Positions 6,158-11,828 of a DNA stretch of 11,828 nucleotides are shown here, piece after piece; within the stretch, counting starts at the first letter, position 1, and each line of letters starts with the position of its first letter. This DNA comes from JASMHC01 sp042092935 (lineage in GTDB: Bacteria > Pseudomonadota > Alphaproteobacteria > Rhodobacterales > Rhodobacteraceae), in the NCBI GenBank assembly GCA_042092935.1, contig JBELFK010000091.1:1-11828 (forward strand), written 5' to 3'. A model generated the notes under the pieces. That model saw only the letters and a list, made by a program, of their open reading frames with translations, ran no database searches and was not told where the DNA came from. A program made the position numbers and the translations under genes.

Positions 6158-7666
6158 TCAACCGGCATTGCGGCGAATTTCAGGGGTTCTGGCCAAACGC
6201 GAACGGTAATGGGCGATCCAGTCAGATGTTTTTTCAAGCGGCAAGGGGCGCGATATGGCGAAGCCCTGTATATGCGTGCAGCCCAATTGCGAGGCCCGGG
6301 CGTGTTCGCCGACGGTTTCCACCCCTTCGGCCACGGTTTCCAATCCCAAGCGTTCGGCCATGGTCAAAATCGCCTCGACCATTTTCTGCTGTTCTTTGTC
6401 CTCGTGCAGACGGGTGATAAAGCTGCGGTCGATCTTTAGCCGTTGGATCGACAAGCGGCGGATCGCCGTGATGGATGTTTGACCGGTGCCAAAATCATCG
6501 AGGTCAATCTGACAGCCCATCCGGGACAGGCTGGCAAGATTGCGGGTAACAACATCGCTGGTCCCGGGGGCAACCACGTCTTCCAAAATCTCGACACACA
6601 GCCGATCCGCCGGAATGTCAAACCGGTCGAGCGCCCATTTCGTTTTGTCAGGAAACTTGGGATCGCCCAGTTCGGCTTGCGACAGGTTGATGCTAACGGT
6701 TGGAATGTCCTTGCCTGTCTGGTCCCATGTTTTGAGCGCGTGCAAAGCCTCGTGCAACATGACCTCGGCGAGGCGGGGCATGAGGCCGGTTTTTTCGATC
6801 ACCGGAAGGAAATCCGACGGGGGCATCATGCCGCGATCGGGATGCTCCCACCGGGCCAAAGCCTCAAACCCTGTGATGTCGCCCGTGTCGGACGAGACCT
6901 GCGGCTGGAACCAAGCGCGGATTTGGCCGGTTTCCAGCGCGCGCTCGACATCCTTGGCGATTTCACCCTGTTCCAATTGGCGCGTCCGCATCGCGTCGGT
7001 GTAGGCGCGGATTGAACCGCCGCCCTGGGCGCGGGCATCCTCAAGCGCGACCTGTGCGGCCTGCAACAGGCTACGCCCCGTCGCCTCGGGGCTTTTGGAT
7101 GTCAGGCAAAACCCGCAGGATGCACTAAGATAGAGCGCCGTTTCATCCAGGTGTATCGGCGCTTCAATCGCTTCCTGTAGGCGACCCGACAGTTGAATCG
7201 CCGATTCAAGATCGCAGCGCATCGACGGTTCAAGCGCCACGGCAAAGCGATTGTCGGTGATGCGAAACACCCGATCGCCGGTGCGCAGCCGAGACAGAAG
7301 CCGTTGGGGAATTTGCCCCATGACGCTGTCCATGCCAACCGCACCATAGCGCGATACCAGCGCATCATGTTCATCGACCGCCAAGACGAAACATGCCGAA
7401 TTGCGCCCAAACGACAGGCATTCGGTTTGAATGCGGCTCAGTTTTTCGGTCGCCCCCTGTAACGGGGTTTCCGGTTCAATCGATGCCCGCGCTGTCCGCG
7501 GAGACCCGACGACGAACAAAAACAACGGAACGCCCAGCGCCACCGTCAAAAGTGCGGTTTCACCGAATAACCAATAGGCACCCAGCGCCATCGCAGGCAC
7601 AAAGGCAGCGATTTGCGGAAATTTCGTGTATTGGTGAATGGATGCGGGCAGTTTGAAGCGGGGCAT
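6158..7666 (-). CDS. Membrane-anchored degenerate GGDEF / EAL c-di-GMP phosphodiesterase
   Basis: This 502-residue protein probably hydrolyses cyclic di-GMP. Two hydrophobic segments (about 18-34 and 37-53) form an N-terminal membrane hairpin. A GGDEF-like domain follows (about 75-225) in which the signature loop reads TDNRF (137-141) instead of GGDEF, so cyclase activity is not expected. The EAL domain (about 236-490) keeps the catalytic set: EALARW (268-273), Asn327 in SINLS, Glu359 in VEILED, LDDFGTG (389-395), Lys411 in LKIDRSF, EGVE (447-450) and QGF (467-469). Activity is therefore expected, possibly tuned by the degenerate domain. The ATG at 7666 has a weak AGGT upstream. It lies between ttcA and yidC, where I would expect rnpA/rpmH in many relatives. 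Its role in motility or biofilm control is inferred. Confidence 0.92.
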   Translation of the reverse strand: MPRFKLPASIHQYTKFPQIAAFVPAMALGAYWLFGETALLTVALGVPLFLFVVGSPRTARASIEPETPLQGATEKLSRIQTECLSFGRNSACFVLAVDEHDALVSRYGAVGMDSVMGQIPQRLLSRLRTGDRVFRITDNRFAVALEPSMRCDLESAIQLSGRLQEAIEAPIHLDETALYLSASCGFCLTSKSPEATGRSLLQAAQVALEDARAQGGGSIRAYTDAMRTRQLEQGEIAKDVERALETGQIRAWFQPQVSSDTGDITGFEALARWEHPDRGMMPPSDFLPVIEKTGLMPRLAEVMLHEALHALKTWDQTGKDIPTVSINLSQAELGDPKFPDKTKWALDRFDIPADRLCVEILEDVVAPGTSDVVTRNLASLSRMGCQIDLDDFGTGQTSITAIRRLSIQRLKIDRSFITRLHEDKEQQKMVEAILTMAERLGLETVAEGVETVGEHARASQLGCTHIQGFAISRPLPLEKTSDWIAHYRSRLARTPEIRRNAG

Positions 7667-7684
7667 AGGCGACCTGTCTGTGAG

Positions 7685-7713
7685 AACAAAACAAGATCAT
7701 CCTAGGGCGTCAA
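7685..7713 (-). promoter_or_regulatory. Candidate promoter of the EAL gene (weak)
   Basis: TTGACG (7713-7708) is a good -35 match. The hexamer 17 nt downstream, TTTGTT (7690-7685), is a poor -10. It lies in the 61-nt gap between the ttcA stop and the EAL gene start, so the EAL gene may be transcribed separately or read through from ttcA. Confidence 0.3.
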
Positions 7714-7727
7714 TTATGATTAGCCCG

Positions 7728-8591
7728 TTAACGCAGCTTAGGAATTTCGTCCAAACTTTGTGTATTTTCTGTCAAACCAAGCCCTGCAAAGTCGAACAGC
7801 TTCGCATCCAGCATATGCGAGGGGCGAATGTTGGTCAGTGCCTTGAACATCACCTGACGCCGCCCGGGGCTGTTTTTTTCCCAAGTATCAAGGATTTGCT
7901 TGACCTGCTGGCGCTGCAACCCGTCCTGAGACCCACAGAGATCGCAAGGGATGATGGGGTAATTCATAGATCGTGCAAATTTTTCACAATCTTCTTCGGC
8001 AACATGCGCAAGTGGACGATAAACAAACAAATCGCCTTCTTCGTTAACAAGTTTCGGCGGCATCGTCGCGACTCGCCCGCCGTGAAACAGGTTCATAAAG
8101 AAGGTCTCAAGGATGTCATCGCGGTGATGTCCCAGCACCACGGCTGAACAGCCCTCTTCGCGGGCGATCCGGTAAAGGTTCCCCCGCCGCAAGCGTGAAC
8201 AGAGCGCGCAATAGGTCCGCCCCGCAGGCACCTTGTCTTTCACAATCGAATAGGTGTCTTGGTATTCAATGCGGTGCGGCACCTGCATCTTTTCCAGAAA
8301 CTCGGGCAGCACGGTCGCAGGGAAATTCGGCTGACCCTGATCCAGATTGCAGGCCAGAATTTCAACCGGCAGCATACCGCGCCACTGGAGCTCGTGCAGC
8401 ACGGCCAACAGGGTATAGCTGTCCTTGCCACCCGACAAACACACAAGCCACTTCGCGCCACGTTCAATCATGCCATATTGCTCAACCGCCTCGCGCGTTT
8501 GGCGCACAATGCGTTTGCGGAGCTTCTTGAACTCGGTCGTCGAGGGCGCGCCGTGAAAAAGCGGGTGGATATCATCAAGATCGTCGAGCAT
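7728..8591 (-). CDS. ttcA: tRNA 2-thiocytidine(32) synthetase TtcA
   Basis: TtcA thiolates cytidine 32 of certain tRNAs using ATP and a [4Fe-4S] cluster. With the ATG at 8591 it has 287 residues. It carries the PP-loop ATP-binding motif SGGKDS (53-58), the CALCSRLRRG motif (C128, C131), GHHRDDILET (154-163), and CDLCGSQ (C216, C219), all diagnostic of TtcA. Start choice is uncertain. Reading continues in frame to a GTG at 8657 and an ATG at 8615, but the extra residues (VGGGHALPPLARC and onward) do not look like family sequence and are encoded by a strong GC hairpin. None of the starts has a clear Shine-Dalgarno. MLDDLDDIHPLFHG is the N-terminus I would expect for alphaproteobacterial TtcA. 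A small DUF1127-like gene precedes it by about 70 nt. Confidence 0.94.
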   Translation of the reverse strand: MLDDLDDIHPLFHGAPSTTEFKKLRKRIVRQTREAVEQYGMIERGAKWLVCLSGGKDSYTLLAVLHELQWRGMLPVEILACNLDQGQPNFPATVLPEFLEKMQVPHRIEYQDTYSIVKDKVPAGRTYCALCSRLRRGNLYRIAREEGCSAVVLGHHRDDILETFFMNLFHGGRVATMPPKLVNEEGDLFVYRPLAHVAEEDCEKFARSMNYPIIPCDLCGSQDGLQRQQVKQILDTWEKNSPGRRQVMFKALTNIRPSHMLDAKLFDFAGLGLTENTQSLDEIPKLR

Positions 8592-8626
8592 GGCGCGGCT
8601 ATACGCGCAAGCCATGCATCGGGCAA

Positions 8627-8649
8627 GGGGGGGCAGGGCGTGCCCACCC
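8627..8649. repeat. Very GC-rich imperfect hairpin in the ttcA leader
   Basis: On the plus strand GGGCA (8631-8635) and TGCCC (8641-8645) pair around a five-base loop. Beyond a G/A mismatch, a further GGG/CCC extends the stem. It sits just after the stop of the DUF1127-like gene and before the ttcA ATG. It could be a partial terminator, an attenuator, or a copy of a dispersed GC-rich palindrome. On the minus strand it is followed by TTGCC, not a U-run. Confidence 0.5.
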
Positions 8650-8660
8650 CCCACCACTGT

Positions 8661-8888
8661 TTACCGCATCAAGTCCGGCGGATGCCAGCTTGGGCGGGTA
8701 TCCTCCAGCCCGATGTCGCGGCGCATGTGGTCGCTCAAGTGTGTCACATCGGTCGCGTTTCGGTGGCTGCCGGTGACGACAGCTGCGCTCATTGCGACGA
8801 GAACCGTCATAAAACCATGCCTGCGCAAAATGGTTTCCACGTCGTAGCGCGGTGTTTGGTCTTCAACGAAGGGATTCGTAAGGATCAT
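8661..8888 (-). CDS. Small DUF1127-like protein
   Basis: This is a 75-residue small protein. The C-terminal half contains THLSDHMRRDIGLEDTRP (49-66), which closely follows the DUF1127/YjiS pattern (LSDHxLRDIGL); the function of that family is poorly defined, with some members linked to RNA binding or phosphate/stress responses. Residues 25-40 (GFMTVLVAMSAAVVTG) are hydrophobic and followed by SHRN, in the position where DUF1127 proteins are usually more basic. The ATG at 8888 is chosen because GGGGA lies five bases upstream; in-frame ATGs at 8900, 8906 and 8975 would lengthen the N-terminus, with 8906 having a GAGG eleven bases upstream. It precedes ttcA by about 70 nt with a hairpin between. 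It is a real gene with fair probability. Confidence 0.62.
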   Translation of the reverse strand: MILTNPFVEDQTPRYDVETILRRHGFMTVLVAMSAAVVTGSHRNATDVTHLSDHMRRDIGLEDTRPSWHPPDLMR

Positions 8889-9000
8889 GATATTCCCCAT
8901 TCGCATCAGCGAACGGGCCTCTTGTTTGGAAATGTGAATAAAGACAGAACGCGTTTGGGGCCCCGTCGGGGTCATCCACTACAAACTGCCATTTCTGAAA

Positions 9001-9015
9001 CGCGCCAATGGCGCG
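9001..9015. repeat. 15-bp palindrome (7-bp arms around one base)
   Basis: CGCGCCA-A-TGGCGCG has perfect 7-bp arms around a single central base. The loop is too small for an RNA hairpin, so if functional it would be a DNA operator-like site. It lies upstream of the DUF1127-like gene and downstream of the small ORF stop. GC-rich palindromes of this size can occur by chance. Confidence 0.35.
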
Positions 9016-9027
9016 GTGAAAGGTCTA

Positions 9028-9132
9028 TCAGCCCGCTTGGACAAATGACCTTGTTTGCGAACATGCGCAAAGCGGTGACCAAACGTGGCCATGCGCCGCA
9101 AATTCAGGATAAGCATTGCTAAGATATTTCAT
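9028..9132 (-). CDS. Possible small ORF (34 aa) with strong Shine-Dalgarno
   Basis: The ORF begins MKYLSNAYPEFAAHG and ends FVQAG before TGA. It is preceded by GGAGG seven bases upstream of the ATG, the best ribosome binding site in this region. It contains two cysteines as CAC, is not hydrophobic and matches no family I know. In another frame, an ATG at 9116 opens a 45-codon arginine-rich ORF (MLILNLRRMATFGHRF onward) that ends at 8979 just before the longest DUF1127-like start. The two frames overlap, so one may be spurious or they may be the remains of one frameshifted small gene. Alternatively the SD-ATG leads a short regulatory (leader) peptide. Coding status is uncertain. Confidence 0.35.
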   Translation of the reverse strand: MKYLSNAYPEFAAHGHVWSPLCACSQTRSFVQAG

Positions 9133-9173
9133 ATAACGCCCTCCCTCGTAGTGTTGCGGCTGGGGGCGTTATA
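9132..9173 (-). promoter_or_regulatory. 10-bp inverted repeat sequestering the small-ORF ribosome binding site
   Basis: On the minus strand TATAACGCCC (9173-9164) and GGGCGTTATA (9141-9132) are perfect 10-bp arms separated by 22 nt. The downstream arm overlaps the 3' part of the GGGAGGG Shine-Dalgarno and its last base is the A of the small-ORF ATG. In RNA the stem would occlude initiation; in DNA it could be an operator for a dimeric regulator. The arms have no T-run after them, so this is not a terminator. Confidence 0.5.
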
Positions 9174-9263
9174 GACAAGGTGCGACATTTTGGAAGTCTG
9201 TGTTTCCTGACTGATAAAACCTGTGACCCAACCGACACGCCCGCTTGGACAGGCAAGAACGCG

Positions 9264-9282
9264 AAAGGGCGGGGCAACCGCC
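9264..9282 (-). terminator. Weak candidate terminator of modABC
   Basis: Just after the modC stop, minus-strand GGCGG (9282-9278), loop TTGCC, CCGCC (9272-9268) is followed by CTTTCG. A second small stem, GGGGTAATGCCCC, overlaps the modC stop. The stem is short and the U-run is only three bases, so intrinsic termination here is doubtful, but nothing better is seen. Confidence 0.35.
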
Positions 9283-9290
9283 TTGGGGCA

Positions 9291-10376
9291 TTACCCCGGC
9301 TTCACCCCCGGCAACGCCCTGCGATCAAAGCTCACGGATTTTATCAACGCGTAAACCCGCGACCCTTCTTTCAGCCCCAAATCGCGCACAGCGGCGTGCG
9401 TCACCCGCGCCTGCACATGCGCAGGGCCAAGATCGACCAGAACCTCGCTAAAGGCGGTCTCTGCTTCGGGCATCAGACGCAGAACCGAACCCTTTAGGAT
9501 ATTACGGGTGCTGATCCTCTCGGGGCGCGCTGTGGCCAACGTCACGTCCCGCGCGCGCACACGCAGCCTGAGGGCGGTTCCAACAGGCGCATCCAGAAAG
9601 GGCATCTCGAACGGCAAACCGCCGACGTCGACCTGTGTCAAACGCATCGCCATATCATGCGCCACAATGGCCCCCTCAAGGATCGACCCTGCCTCAAACC
9701 GGCCTGTCAGCGCCTGCATGTCGGGCCGCTCAAGCATTTCAGCCACCGGACCTGTGTCGACAATCGTCCCCTGTTTCATCATGAACACGCCGTCCGCGAC
9801 CTGCGCCACCTCGTCCAAGGCATGGGTGACGTAAATCACCGGAACCCCAAACCGGCGGGGCAGCGATTGGATCAGCGGCAATATCCCCGCTTTCGCGCGG
9901 TGATCGAGTGCGGCCAAAGGTTCGTCCATCAGCATCAGCCGAGGCTGGCTTAACAGGCTGCGCGCAATCGAGACCCTCTGTCGTTCGCCACCGGACAGAT
10001 CGGCGACACTGCGCCCCAAAAGCGACCCAATGCCCAAGGCCTCAACGACGTCGCCGCGCTCAATATCCCCTGCAACGGCCCGCTTCTGAGCAAAACGCAA
10101 GTTTCCCTCAACGCTCAGATGCGAAAACAGCTGCGCATCCTGAAACACATAGCCAATACGGCGGCGGTGCGGCGGCGTCGCGATCTGCCAATCAAGGCCC
10201 TTCCAGACAATGCTGGCAGTGGCTCCGCGCTCAAGTCCCGCAATCACCCGCAGGATCGACGTCTTGCCACATCCCGACGGCCCAAACAGCGCCGTCACGC
10301 CCGCGACGCTAAAGTCATGGTCGATCTTAAGCCGGAAATCCTTGCGCGGCAGATCGATGCGAACACTCAGCGCCAT
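9291..10376 (-). CDS. modC: Molybdate ABC transporter ATP-binding protein ModC
   Basis: ModC hydrolyses ATP to drive molybdate import through ModB. The 361-residue protein shows Walker A GPSGCGKT (32-39), the Q-loop VFQD (77-80), ABC signature LSGGERQR (127-134), Walker B LMLMDEP (147-153) with the D-loop, and the H-loop histidine in YVTHALDE (H185). The C-terminal part, about 291-352 (beginning TRNILKGSV), is a TOBE/mop domain of the kind that binds oxyanion in ModC proteins. The ATG at 10376 has AAGGTG seven bases upstream, inside the end of modB, and only one base separates it from the modB stop. It is the last gene of the modABC operon. Together with ModA and ModB the identity is secure. 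Confidence 0.96.
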   Translation of the reverse strand: MALSVRIDLPRKDFRLKIDHDFSVAGVTALFGPSGCGKTSILRVIAGLERGATASIVWKGLDWQIATPPHRRRIGYVFQDAQLFSHLSVEGNLRFAQKRAVAGDIERGDVVEALGIGSLLGRSVADLSGGERQRVSIARSLLSQPRLMLMDEPLAALDHRAKAGILPLIQSLPRRFGVPVIYVTHALDEVAQVADGVFMMKQGTIVDTGPVAEMLERPDMQALTGRFEAGSILEGAIVAHDMAMRLTQVDVGGLPFEMPFLDAPVGTALRLRVRARDVTLATARPERISTRNILKGSVLRLMPEAETAFSEVLVDLGPAHVQARVTHAAVRDLGLKEGSRVYALIKSVSFDRRALPGVKPG

Positions 10377-10377
10377 C

Positions 10378-11052
10378 TCAGATCACCTTGACCGGAATGC
10401 GCCGGTTGACCGTGAACACCAAAAGCAACACCGCAAAGGAAAACCCGAGCAATACAGCCGACAACCAATGCGCCTGCGCGTAGTCCAGCGTCTCGACATT
10501 CTCGTAGATCGCAATCGAAATCACCTTGGTCCGCCCGGGGATATTGCCGCCAACCATCAACACCACGCCAAATTCGCCCAGCGTATGGGCAAAACTCAGC
10601 ACGAAACCGGTGATGTATCCCCGCAGTGCCAAGGGCGAGGCCACCGTAAAGAACCGATCCATCGGCGAGGCCCCCAGCGTTGCGGCGGCCTCAAGCGGGC
10701 CGCGCCCGACGGCCTCAAACGCCGACTGCAAGGGTTGCACCATAAACGGCAGCGAATAGACGACCGAGGCCACAACCAAGCCCGTGAAACTGAACGTCAG
10801 CGTCTGTCCCGTCACGCTGAGGAACAAGCCGCCGACCGCACTATTGGGCGACAAAAGGATCAACAGATAGAACCCGAGAACCGTCGGCGGCAACACCAAG
10901 GGCAGGGCCGTCACGGCTTCAAAAAACGGTTTCACCCGCGATTTGGTCATCGCCAGCCACCACGCGAGTGGCGTGCCGAGCAAAAGCAACACCAACGTCG
11001 TCACCAGCGCCAGGCGCAGGCTCAACCAGAGAGGCGCGAGATCAACGCTCAT
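10378..11052 (-). CDS. modB: Molybdate ABC transporter permease ModB
   Basis: This is the inner-membrane permease of the molybdate importer. The 224-residue length is normal, with about five hydrophobic segments (roughly 10-34, 47-68, 85-105, 145-168, 197-216). The cytoplasmic EAA loop that contacts ModC is visible at EAAATLGASPMDRFF (121-135), ending in PLALRG. FAHTLGEFGVVLMVGGN (154-170) is the typical ModB helix motif. The ATG at 11052 overlaps the modA stop (ATGA) and lacks a strong Shine-Dalgarno, so translation is probably coupled to modA. Its stop is one base before modC. Confidence 0.96.
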   Translation of the reverse strand: MSVDLAPLWLSLRLALVTTLVLLLLGTPLAWWLAMTKSRVKPFFEAVTALPLVLPPTVLGFYLLILLSPNSAVGGLFLSVTGQTLTFSFTGLVVASVVYSLPFMVQPLQSAFEAVGRGPLEAAATLGASPMDRFFTVASPLALRGYITGFVLSFAHTLGEFGVVLMVGGNIPGRTKVISIAIYENVETLDYAQAHWLSAVLLGFSFAVLLLVFTVNRRIPVKVI

Positions 11053-11774
11053 TCAAGGGTGTCCGGTCGGTCATAGCCAAAACTCTCAATCAGGTCCAAA
11101 GCGGCATCCGAGGCAAGATAGGTCAGAAACCCCTCTGCCGCCAGATCGCCTTTGCCACGCATCAACAGCACCGCATCCTGCCGGATCGGACTGTGCAGGC
11201 CGACGGGCACCGCAGCGACGCCACCGTCATGACCCTGCACCAGCGACGCGGCGACAAACCCGCCCTCAACATTGCCCGAGGCTACCAAAGCGTATGCCTG
11301 AGCGACATTCTGACCCTGCACCGTCCGGCGCGCATCCCACAGACCAAGCGCCTCTAAAACCTCGCGCGCGGCCCGCCCGTAGGGGGCAAGATCGGGGTTG
11401 GCTATCGCCAAAAGCCGCGCCTTTTCAGCCGCGCTTTGCCAGTCACCCTTGGGCAAAGCGCTATTGGACACAAAAGCCAGCCGCCCGACCGCATAGGTGA
11501 CAGGGTCTTGCGCCAAACCCTGCTGGGCCAGCAACAATGGGCGCTCAGAGTCCGCCGCCAGAAACACATCATAAGGCGCACCATGCAGAATTTGCGCATA
11601 ATGCTGCCCCGTCGACCCACTGGCCAAGGCGATTTGATGCCCGCTCTCGGCCTCATAGGCCGCCGCCAAAGCCTCGGCAGGCTTCAGAAAATTCGCCGCC
11701 ACCGCCACCAAAGCCTCATCCGCCCGAAGGGGCAGGGTCGTCAGGAGGAAGGTAAGGGCAGTGATGCGAAACAT
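11049..11774 (-). CDS. modA: Molybdate ABC transporter substrate-binding protein ModA
   Basis: This is the periplasmic molybdate (and tungstate) binding protein. From the ATG at 11774 it has 241 residues. A hydrophobic signal peptide (MFRITALTFLLTTLPLRA) is followed by the mature start DEALVAVAANFLKPAEAL, the conserved ModA beginning. ASGSTGQHYAQI (about 50-61) carries the anion-binding serine/threonine loop. APYDVFLAAD (about 65-74) and the C-terminal GYDRP are also typical. An in-frame GTG at 11816 would add 14 residues ahead of the signal peptide, but it lies inside a palindromic repeat and has no purpose there, so it is rejected. The Shine-Dalgarno for the chosen ATG is weak. No ModE-type box is visible in the 54 nt of upstream sequence in the window. 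Confidence 0.94.
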   Translation of the reverse strand: MFRITALTFLLTTLPLRADEALVAVAANFLKPAEALAAAYEAESGHQIALASGSTGQHYAQILHGAPYDVFLAADSERPLLLAQQGLAQDPVTYAVGRLAFVSNSALPKGDWQSAAEKARLLAIANPDLAPYGRAAREVLEALGLWDARRTVQGQNVAQAYALVASGNVEGGFVAASLVQGHDGGVAAVPVGLHSPIRQDAVLLMRGKGDLAAEGFLTYLASDAALDLIESFGYDRPDTLE

Positions 11775-11798
11775 AACAGAACCGATACCCCACCGTAG

Positions 11799-11817
11799 GG
11801 TGGGTTTCCAACCCACC
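11799..11817. repeat. Perfect 8-bp stem, 3-nt loop palindrome upstream of modA (REP-like)
   Basis: GGTGGGTT, loop TCC, AACCCACC forms a perfect 19-nt hairpin 25 nt from the modA ATG, preceded on the plus strand by CCGTAG. From memory, GTAGGGTGGGTT...AACCCACC palindromes are common dispersed intergenic repeats in several bacterial groups; copy number in this genome is unknown. Its geometry is the same as the palindrome at 2787-2805. Confidence 0.65.
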
Positions 11818-11828
11818 TTTGGTCACAG

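Larger units (their letters stand above)
8889..9290. other. Intergenic region between modC and the DUF1127-like gene
   Basis: About 400 nt without a recognised gene. It holds the weak hairpins after modC (9264-9290), a 10-bp inverted repeat (9132-9173), a 34-codon ORF with a strong Shine-Dalgarno (9028-9132), an overlapping 45-codon ORF in another frame (8979-9116), and a 15-bp palindrome (9001-9015). A GC-rich run (CCCCGACGGGGCCCC on the minus strand) lies at about 8956-8970, just inside the alternative long start of the DUF1127-like gene. No RNA gene of known family was recognised. Confidence 0.6.

Noticed and set aside
8592..8657. GTG start extending TtcA by 22 residues
   Set aside because: The extension is encoded by a GC hairpin, does not look like TtcA and has no Shine-Dalgarno.
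8259..9122. 287-codon open frame on the plus strand spanning ttcA, the DUF1127-like gene and the intergenic region
   Set aside because: It is mostly antisense to ttcA, has no recognisable domain and crosses unrelated features.
9132..9173. Intrinsic terminator of modABC
   Set aside because: There is a 22-nt loop and no U-run; the arm overlaps an SD and ATG, which fits regulation of initiation better.
10210..11076. 288-codon open frame on the plus strand opposite modB and modC
   Set aside because: It is a low-complexity His/Arg/Gln-rich translation typical of antisense to GC-rich genes; modB and modC are certain.
11775..11816. GTG start extending ModA by 14 residues
   Set aside because: The codons lie in a palindromic repeat and would precede a complete signal peptide.
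1..11828. CRISPR array, tRNA/rRNA genes, insertion sequence or prophage
   Set aside because: There are no regularly spaced repeats, cloverleaf-like or rRNA segments, transposase or integrase; the genes are ordinary chromosomal families.

Overview
The window is about 11.8 kb of GC-rich chromosome in which every convincing gene lies on the minus strand. Protein sequence style (ArgB, YihA, YidC, TtcA, the conserved ferredoxin-like protein) and the order yidC - MOSC - yihA - argB point to an alphaproteobacterium, most likely Rhodobacteraceae (Roseobacter group). This is inference from recognised families, not a database match. Nearly all of it is housekeeping chromosome; I see no integrase, transposase, CRISPR array, tRNA or rRNA.

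Transcription runs from high to low coordinates. First is the molybdate ABC transporter modA-modB-modC (11774 to 9291), tightly packed. Then comes an intergenic region of about 400 nt (8889-9290). It holds weak terminator-like hairpins after modC, a 10-bp inverted repeat that encloses the Shine-Dalgarno sequence and start codon of a 34-codon ORF, and a 15-bp palindrome. A small DUF1127-like gene (8888-8661) follows, then ttcA (tRNA 2-thiocytidine synthesis; 8591-7728) behind a very GC-rich hairpin, and a membrane-anchored degenerate-GGDEF/EAL protein (7666-6158).

Next is a translationally coupled cluster: yidC (membrane protein insertase), a MOSC-domain protein and yihA/engB (ribosome-assembly GTPase). 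Each stop codon overlaps the next start as TAATG. A 122-nt gap with a perfect short palindrome separates this from argB (acetylglutamate kinase). After argB comes another coupled string joined by ATGA overlaps: a di-iron fatty-acid hydroxylase/sterol desaturase family membrane protein, a cysteine-rich ferredoxin-like protein, and a SixA-type phosphohistidine phosphatase cut by the left window edge.

Functionally, modABC imports molybdate for molybdenum cofactor, and the MOSC protein is of a cofactor-binding family, but the two are not in one operon. The ferredoxin-like protein beside a di-iron oxygenase suggests an electron donor/oxygenase pair, which is a hypothesis only. I did not find a convincing new multi-gene system. 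The most unusual signals are the SD-sequestering inverted repeat with its small ORF near 9028-9173, the EAL gene where rnpA would be expected next to yidC, and the compact REP-like palindromes.
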